Below are positions 59,319 through 64,000 of a stretch of DNA of 64,000 nucleotides, in pieces (position 1 is the first letter of the stretch; every line of letters begins with the position of its first letter). Below the pieces are notes generated by a model that saw only the letters and a program-made list of their open reading frames with translations, was not told the origin of the DNA and ran no database searches. Source of the stretch: Bacteroidales bacterium (GTDB taxonomy: Bacteria; Bacteroidota; Bacteroidia; Bacteroidales; F082); the NCBI GenBank assembly GCA_016936355.1, contig JAFGYB010000066.1:115196-179195 (forward strand). The letters are read 5' to 3'. The position numbers and the translations under genes were made by a program.

Positions 59319-60584
59319 ATGAAGATAGCCAAACATGTAGGTGACTTACTGTATGATTATGAATGTGTGGTGATTCCTGGTTTGGGTGGTTTTTTGACCC
59401 AGGAAAAGCCTTCGTCCATTAATCCGGTTACCCATCAATTTCGACCACCGTATAAGCAAATCTCATTCAATGCTTTTCTGAAAACCAATGACGGCCTTCT
59501 GGTTAATTATGTTGCACGACAGGAAGGAATGGATTATAAAACCGCCAAAGAGCAGGTGGACCATTTTGTATTGCAATGCGACCGGGCACTCCACGAAGGA
59601 AAAAAGATCAACTTTCATAATGTGGGCTTTCTTTATCTGAACGACAATCAGCAAATTGTATTTAGTCAGGATACAGGAATAAACTACAATTCCGAGGCAT
59701 TCGGTCTCGGTAGTTTTGTGTCTCCGGCAATTACCCGCACAACTGCGGAAGATAAGATTCATGAAAAAGTGACCGCTAAAGTCGACAAAACACTGAATAA
59801 AAAAGCCACAGATAAGAAGATAAAAACGGTTGCTCCTCAGGAAGAAACTACCCAACCACGCACTTCAGGGAGTCCCAGTGTAGCCAGCGAAAGAAGATCT
59901 CCTTACAGACAACAGGTGACTTTTCTTGCGTTGCTTATTTTGGCCATGATGGTGGGCTGGGGATTTATGAATAAAGACAAAGTACAACATTATTATAGTA
60001 ACTACTCATCCATCATTCCGTTGTTTTCTTCAACGCCCAATGCTTATCTGATCGATAATGCACACAAAATGGTTAATCCCAACAGTAAATCAGGTCTGTG
60101 GATTATGAACCTTTTTTCCGAAAATAAGGCAAAAAGTACAACTCCTGTTCGGAAAGCTGAGAACAAAATGCCACCGGTTGGTACGACAGTTGCAAAAAAA
60201 TCACCGGCTCAAAGTCATCCAGTTGAACCTGCAACTAAAACCCCTGAAACTACTACAAATCAGAAAACGGTGTTGGCTGATAACGATAAGAAAACTACTC
60301 CAGTTATTCGTGAGAAAGTAGCTGTTCCGCAACAACAACCTGCTGCAACTCCGGCACAAAAGCATTTTTACATCATAGCAGGAGCTTTTAGAGAAAAGTC
60401 CAACGCCGACGGTCTGATCCATAAACTCCGTCTGAAAGGCTATCAGGCTACTCAGGCAGGGGTTACTTCAACCGGTTTGTATCGGGTGGCCTTTGGCGAT
60501 TTTGACAACAGGAGACAGGCTCAGGATCAGTTACTGGCTATCCGGGAAAAAGAAAATCCGTCGGCCTGGATTTTTGAGCAATAA
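59319..60584 (+). CDS. HU-CCDC81 and SPOR domain protein
   Basis: A 421-aa Bacteroidota protein. Residues 1-135 form an HU/CCDC81-like domain (KHVGDLLYDYECVVIPGLGGFLT... with ISFNAFLKTNDGLL and KINFHNVGFLYL), a proline/lysine-rich linker follows, then a transmembrane helix at about 196-216, a Thr/Pro/Lys-rich stretch, and a C-terminal SPOR domain (345-421, KHFYIIAGAFREKSNADGLI) that binds denuded peptidoglycan. The topology puts the HU-like part in the cytoplasm and SPOR in the periplasm, suited to linking the division site with a cytoplasmic partner. Confidence 0.9.
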   Translation: MKIAKHVGDLLYDYECVVIPGLGGFLTQEKPSSINPVTHQFRPPYKQISFNAFLKTNDGLLVNYVARQEGMDYKTAKEQVDHFVLQCDRALHEGKKINFHNVGFLYLNDNQQIVFSQDTGINYNSEAFGLGSFVSPAITRTTAEDKIHEKVTAKVDKTLNKKATDKKIKTVAPQEETTQPRTSGSPSVASERRSPYRQQVTFLALLILAMMVGWGFMNKDKVQHYYSNYSSIIPLFSSTPNAYLIDNAHKMVNPNSKSGLWIMNLFSENKAKSTTPVRKAENKMPPVGTTVAKKSPAQSHPVEPATKTPETTTNQKTVLADNDKKTTPVIREKVAVPQQQPAATPAQKHFYIIAGAFREKSNADGLIHKLRLKGYQATQAGVTSTGLYRVAFGDFDNRRQAQDQLLAIREKENPSAWIFEQ

Positions 60585-60596
60585 AAAAGTTTTGTT

Positions 60597-61274
60597 TTGG
60601 GAAATAAAAACAAACTCCAGCGATTTGAGGAAAACCGTTCCTTCCAGAATTTATTTCAGTACAGTTACGAAGAAGTCATTAAAGGGTTTCCCTTGAAAGG
60701 AAAGTGGCACGATCAATTCTTTGACAATGATCACGATATTGTTTTAGAATTGGGTTGTGGTAAAGGAGAATATACTACCGGTCTGGCACAAAGATACCCG
60801 GATAAAAATTTCATCGGAATGGATATCAAAGGCGCCCGACTCTGGCGTGGACTGAAAACTGCTGAAGAAGAAGGACTGAATAATGTGGCCTTCATCAGGT
60901 CCCGGATTGATCTGATTGAATATTTTTTTGCAGAAAACGAGGTTTCCGAAATCTGGATTACTTTTCCGGATCCGCAGGTAAAATCAACGCGCGAAAGAAA
61001 AAGACTCACGGCTCCGCTCTTTCTGAACCGGTACAAACAAATCATGAAAAAGGGAGGAATGATACATCTTAAAACCGATGCGCTGCTGCTGTATGATTAT
61101 ACACGCGAAATCATTGAAAAGGAGGGACATGAGCTCCTCTATGCCAACGAAGATGTATATCATTCCGAGTTGAAAAACGAGGTAACGGAAATTCAGACTT
61201 TTTATGAGCAAATGTGGCTTTCCTATGAAACTCCGATTAAATATTTGAAGTTTAGTTTAAATACCGGGAAATAG
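60597..61274 (+). CDS. trmB: tRNA (guanine-N7-)-methyltransferase TrmB
   Basis: Methylates G46 in the tRNA variable loop with SAM. 225 aa: SAM-binding LELGCGKGEYT, FIGMDIKGARLWRG, ITFPDPQVKSTRERKRL (catalytic aspartate and substrate-binding arginine region), LKTDALLLYDYT. The only in-frame start that includes the usual N-terminus is the TTG at 60597, 12 bases after the HU/SPOR stop. Followed six bases... (9 bases) later by the alkyltransferase-like gene. Confidence 0.95.
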   Translation: MGNKNKLQRFEENRSFQNLFQYSYEEVIKGFPLKGKWHDQFFDNDHDIVLELGCGKGEYTTGLAQRYPDKNFIGMDIKGARLWRGLKTAEEEGLNNVAFIRSRIDLIEYFFAENEVSEIWITFPDPQVKSTRERKRLTAPLFLNRYKQIMKKGGMIHLKTDALLLYDYTREIIEKEGHELLYANEDVYHSELKNEVTEIQTFYEQMWLSYETPIKYLKFSLNTGK

Positions 61275-61283
61275 AAATTTGTG

Positions 61284-61619
61284 ATGGAAAACAAAGAAGG
61301 TTTTTTTCAACAAGTCTATGAAGTTGCCCGGCAAATTCCATTCGGAAGGGTGACTTCCTACGGGGCTATTGCGGCCTATCTGGGGAGTAAATCTTCTGCT
61401 CGGATGGTCGGTTGGGCCATGAACTCAAGTCATTATTTACCTGAAAGTATCCCTGCCCATCGCGTAGTGAACCGGGTCGGATTATTAACGGGAAAAAGGC
61501 ATTTCGGAGGGGCTGATACGATGAAGGAATTGCTGCTTTCAGAAGGTATTCAGGTGGAAGAAGACCGGATCGAAAACTTTGAACAGGTTTTTTGGGATCC
61601 GGTTAAAGAATTGATCTAA
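61284..61619 (+). CDS. Alkyltransferase-like protein (MGMT/ATL family)
   Basis: A 111-aa protein with the DNA-binding fold of O6-alkylguanine transferases: IPFGRVTSYGAIAAYLG and ARMVGWAMNSS. The active-site PCHR is PAHRVVN, so it has no reactive cysteine and is an ATL that would bind alkylated bases and hand them to nucleotide excision repair. Follows trmB by nine bases. Start at ATG 61284; a GTG immediately before it is the alternative. Confidence 0.92.
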   Translation: MENKEGFFQQVYEVARQIPFGRVTSYGAIAAYLGSKSSARMVGWAMNSSHYLPESIPAHRVVNRVGLLTGKRHFGGADTMKELLLSEGIQVEEDRIENFEQVFWDPVKELI

Positions 61620-61645
61620 GTATCACATTCTTCAATTTTTAAGAT

Positions 61646-61653
61646 TAATTTTG
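61646..61653 (+). promoter_or_regulatory. Putative -7 promoter element of the glycosyltransferase-pyrC unit
   Basis: TAATTTTG, matching TAnnTTTG, 46 bases ahead of the ATG. Confidence 0.4.
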
Positions 61654-61699
61654 AAAAGGAATAATGCAATTGCATTATTTTCGCAAAAAACAATAATAT

Positions 61700-62440
61700 A
61701 TGAACGAAGGGCTGGTCATCATTCCAACATACAATGAGAAGGAAAATATTGAAAATATTATCCGTGCTGTATTTGGTTTGGAAGAAGCATTTGATGTATT
61801 GATTGTAGAAGATAACAGCCCGGATGGAACGGCACAGATCGTCAAAACATTAACGAAAGAATTTCTCGGTCGTTTACATATATTGGAACGTACCAATAAG
61901 CAAGGTTTGGGGACCGCTTATATCGCAGGTTTTCGCTGGGCTCTGGAACACGGGTACGAATATATCTTTGAAATGGATGCGGATTTCTCCCACGACCCCC
62001 GTGATTTGGTCCGATTGTATCGGGCTGCTAAACAGGGGGCTGATGTGGTGATAGGATCTCGTTATATTACGGGTGTTAATGTGGTGAACTGGCCCATGGG
62101 CCGTGTGCTGATGTCTTATTTTGCCTCGGCTTATGTGCGGTTTGTTACGCGACTGGAAATCAGGGATACCACCGCCGGTTTTGTTTGCTGGAAAAGCAAG
62201 GTGCTGAAAACAATCGATCTTTCCAAGATCAAATTTGTGGGCTATGCCTTTCAGATAGAAATGAAATATACAGCCGTGAAAATGGGATTCAAAGTAGTAG
62301 AAGTGCCCATCATCTTTACGGACCGTACACTGGGAGAATCCAAAATGAACAAAACAATTTTCCGCGAAGCTATATTCGGTGTGATTAATTTGCGCTGGAG
62401 GGGCTTGCGGGGGAAAATTAAACCAAAACAAATTGCTTAG
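61700..62440 (+). CDS. Polyprenol monophosphomannose synthase-like family 2 glycosyltransferase (Dpm1 type)
   Basis: A 246-aa GT-A enzyme: VIIPTYNEKENIE, VEDNSPDGTAQIV, FEMDADFSHDPRDLV (metal-binding DAD), ISRDTTAGF-type EIRDTTAGFVCWKS and VPIIFTDRTLGESKMN. These match bacterial Dpm1 homologs that transfer mannose (or another hexose) from GDP-mannose to polyprenyl phosphate on the cytoplasmic face; it has no transmembrane anchor. It ends directly against the pyrC start, with no gap. Confidence 0.9.
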   Translation: MNEGLVIIPTYNEKENIENIIRAVFGLEEAFDVLIVEDNSPDGTAQIVKTLTKEFLGRLHILERTNKQGLGTAYIAGFRWALEHGYEYIFEMDADFSHDPRDLVRLYRAAKQGADVVIGSRYITGVNVVNWPMGRVLMSYFASAYVRFVTRLEIRDTTAGFVCWKSKVLKTIDLSKIKFVGYAFQIEMKYTAVKMGFKVVEVPIIFTDRTLGESKMNKTIFREAIFGVINLRWRGLRGKIKPKQIA

Positions 62441-63781
62441 ATGGAACCAATCGTGATCACAGATGCTCGTATTGTTAATGAAGATCGTGTCTATCAGGGC
62501 TCGGTTTTTATCCGTGCTCAGCGGATTGAACGAATCGTAGAAGGGACATCTGTTCATACGGAAGGGTATACCGAAATTCCTGCTAAAGGACTGTTTTTAC
62601 TTCCCGGGGTCATTGATGATCAGGTCCATTTCCGCGATCCAGGACTTGAGTACAAAGCCGATATTCACACTGAAAGCAGAGCTGCCGTAGCGGGTGGAAT
62701 TACCAGTTTCATGGAAATGCCCAATACGAAGCCGCCGGTACTGACCCGTGAACTACTGGAAGATAAATTTTCACTCGGGGCCGAAAAATCCATGGCTAAT
62801 TATTCCTTTTACATGGGGGCTTCCAATGATAATTTGGAAGAAGTACTAAAGGTCGATCCCAAATCTACCTGCGGTTTGAAAGTGTTTATGGGATCTTCCA
62901 CCGGGAATATGCTGGTGGATGATGAAGAGGTACTTGAAAACATTTTTTCAAAAGTGCACATGCTCATCGCTGCTCATTGCGAAGACGAACCCACTGTAAG
63001 AGCCAATAACGAGGCTTATAAACAAAAATGGGGCTCCAAGGCCACTGCAGTATTACATCCCGAAATTCGATCAGATGAAGCCTGTTATCTGTCTTCTTCA
63101 AAAGCGGTTCGATTGGCTAAAAAACACAACACCCGGCTCCATATTTTACACTTATCTACGGCTAAGGAAATGGAGTTGTTTTGTTCCAATCTTCCTTTAG
63201 AAGAAAAGCGCATAACAGCAGAAGCGTGTATTCATCATTTGTGGTTTTCGGATGAAGATTATGAAAAAAAAGGAAACTTCATCAAATGGAATCCGGCCAT
63301 CAAAACATCCAATGACCGGGCCGCCCTTTGGGAAGCCTTATCGTCTGATAAACTGGATGTGATTGCCACAGACCATGCACCGCATAGTCTGGAAGAAAAA
63401 AGCAGGCCTTATTTTGAAGCGCCCTCGGGTGGCCCCTTGGTACAGCATGCTCTGGTAGCTATGCTCGAGTTTGTGCATCAGGGCAAAATCTCCATTGAAC
63501 GGGTGGTTCGAAAAATGTGTCACAATCCGGCCAAACTGTTTCAAGTTCAGGATAGGGGATACATTAGGGAAGGTTATTTTGCCGATTTGGTATTGGTTGA
63601 TTTGAACGATCCCTGGGAAGTATCAAAAGAGAATGTATTATACAAATGCGGTTGGTCCCCGTTTGAAGGACAGGAATTCCGTTCTGCTGTTAAGAAGACC
63701 TTTGTGAATGGGTCGCTGGTCTACGACAACGGAACATTTGATGAGCATTACAGAGGTATGCGTCTGACATTTAACCGGTAA
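62441..63781 (+). CDS. pyrC: Dihydroorotase
   Basis: Cyclises carbamoyl-aspartate to dihydroorotate in pyrimidine synthesis. 446 aa, with GGITSFMEMPNTKPP, the carboxylated-lysine strand GLKVFMGSSTGN, AAHCEDE, LHILHLSTAKE and DVIATDHAPH. The metal-binding H-x-H of the first strand reads Q61-V-H63 (DDQVHFRDPG); I recall this Gln as usual in Bacteroidota dihydroorotases, so it need not mean loss of activity. The ATG starts immediately after the glycosyltransferase stop. Confidence 0.92.
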   Translation: MEPIVITDARIVNEDRVYQGSVFIRAQRIERIVEGTSVHTEGYTEIPAKGLFLLPGVIDDQVHFRDPGLEYKADIHTESRAAVAGGITSFMEMPNTKPPVLTRELLEDKFSLGAEKSMANYSFYMGASNDNLEEVLKVDPKSTCGLKVFMGSSTGNMLVDDEEVLENIFSKVHMLIAAHCEDEPTVRANNEAYKQKWGSKATAVLHPEIRSDEACYLSSSKAVRLAKKHNTRLHILHLSTAKEMELFCSNLPLEEKRITAEACIHHLWFSDEDYEKKGNFIKWNPAIKTSNDRAALWEALSSDKLDVIATDHAPHSLEEKSRPYFEAPSGGPLVQHALVAMLEFVHQGKISIERVVRKMCHNPAKLFQVQDRGYIREGYFADLVLVDLNDPWEVSKENVLYKCGWSPFEGQEFRSAVKKTFVNGSLVYDNGTFDEHYRGMRLTFNR

Positions 63782-63800
63782 TAGTTAACTTACAATAATC

Positions 63801-63833
63801 AAAAAGGAGCAAATTTAATTTGCTCCTTTTTTT
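63801..63833 (+). terminator. Rho-independent terminator of pyrC
   Basis: Stem AAAAAGGAGCAAAT / ATTTGCTCCTTTTT, 20 bases after the pyrC stop. Confidence 0.8.
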
Positions 63834-63841
63834 ATGGTGTT

Positions 63842-63876
63842 AAAAAAACAGCCGGACGTTGGCCCGGCTGTTTTTT
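63842..63876 (-). terminator. Terminator of the gene entering from the right edge
   Basis: Stem AAAAACAGCCGG / CCGGCTGTTTTT with A- and T-runs on both sides, 22 bases beyond the minus-strand stop codon at 63898. Confidence 0.75.
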
Positions 63877-63897
63877 GCATTGAAAAATTACCATTAA

Positions 63898-64000
63898 TTA
63901 ATTTTTCTTGATACTGTATTTGTAAACAGTATTTGTCAGATCTAACGTGATGGTATAATTACCAGCAGCATCAATATTGATATTGTTACCGTCTTTGGTA
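63898..64000 (-). CDS. SusE/SusF-like outer-membrane protein, C-terminal fragment (runs off window)
   Basis: Only the last 34 codons are in the window, read on the minus strand and ending KKN-stop (TAA at 63898-63900). The translated end includes IDAAGNYTITLDLTNTVYKY, the pattern of the last strand of SusE/SusF-type starch- and glycan-binding lipoproteins. The rest of the gene lies beyond the right edge, so the identification is provisional. Confidence 0.5.
   Translation of the reverse strand, partial: TKDGNNINIDAAGNYTITLDLTNTVYKYSIKKN

Noticed and set aside
1..64000. Insertion sequences, prophage genes, CRISPR arrays, rRNA genes
   Set aside because: I looked for transposase or integrase motifs, regularly spaced direct repeats and rRNA signatures on both strands and saw none; a profile search would be needed to exclude fragments.

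Overview
The window is a contiguous stretch of chromosome from a member of the Bacteroidota, most likely the Bacteroidales/Marinilabiliales side; I cannot name the genus. The evidence is: TAnnTTTG-type -7 promoter elements ahead of many genes and few Shine-Dalgarno sequences; Bacteroidota-restricted families (DUF4296, DUF4271 next to hemD, DUF4382, HU-CCDC81/SPOR protein, head-GIN domain protein, GH3-like enzyme, SusE/F-like C-terminus at the right edge); a Gram-negative LPS gene set (kdsD, lptB, kdsA, kdsB); and menaquinone biosynthesis (menF, menD). Gene density is high and gene order looks intact. I see no insertion sequence, prophage, CRISPR array or rRNA. One tRNA (CAU, initiator-like) is present.

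Layout. 1-12.5 kb: menF(partial)-menD, a mobA-coupled membrane protein, queA, a sulfide:quinone-oxidoreductase-like flavoprotein with a tiny partner, pssA, the kdsD-AhpD-like-lptB operon and recQ. 13.1-18.8 kb (minus strand): a complete bacterial microcompartment (BMC) operon with two BMC-H, two tandem-domain BMC-T and four BMC-P shell proteins, plus acylating aldehyde dehydrogenase, an RpiB-family protein and deoxyribose-phosphate aldolase (DeoC). This enzyme set matches the sugar-phosphate-utilizing (SPU) BMC class. 19.3-31.9 kb: small zinc-ribbon genes, a nitrobindin-like protein, tRNA, era-der, a surface EEP lipoprotein, purA, fur, a Rel/SpoT protein with an eroded synthetase domain, a head-GIN/beta-barrel fusion and a YebC protein. 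32-39.3 kb (minus strand): a five-gene electron-transfer operon (membrane b-type cytochrome, NAD(P)H-flavin/Fe-S protein, 20-heme and 25-heme c-type cytochromes, outer-membrane beta-barrel). 39.7-42.9 kb: pta, a 3-hydroxyacyl-CoA dehydrogenase and ackA. 43-46 kb: DUF4382 lipoprotein, DUF4271 and hemD. 46.5-51.5 kb: an 8-amino-Kdo operon (kdnA, kdnB, kdsA, a transaldolase-CBS fusion, a KdsC-like phosphatase). 51.6-56.2 kb: two-component system, TorF-like porin and ammonium transporter. 56.3-63.8 kb: GH3-like enzyme, deoxynucleoside kinase, kdsB, HU/SPOR protein, trmB, alkyltransferase-like protein, a Dpm1-like glycosyltransferase and dihydroorotase. The 3' end of a SusE/F-like gene runs off the right edge.

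How they work together. The BMC would cleave 2-deoxyribose-5-phosphate to glyceraldehyde-3-phosphate and acetaldehyde and oxidise the acetaldehyde to acetyl-CoA inside a protein shell. It carries no phosphotransacylase or alcohol dehydrogenase of its own, so acetyl-CoA may feed the pta/ackA operon about 25 kb away. The cytochrome operon could carry electrons from NAD(P)H or quinol through the periplasm to the outer membrane. The kds/kdn genes together supply an amino-Kdo-modified LPS core. The three most unusual features are the SPU-type BMC with its Cys-to-Asp RpiB, the 45-heme conduit operon, and the fusion of a transaldolase-like domain to the CBS pair normally found on KdsD.
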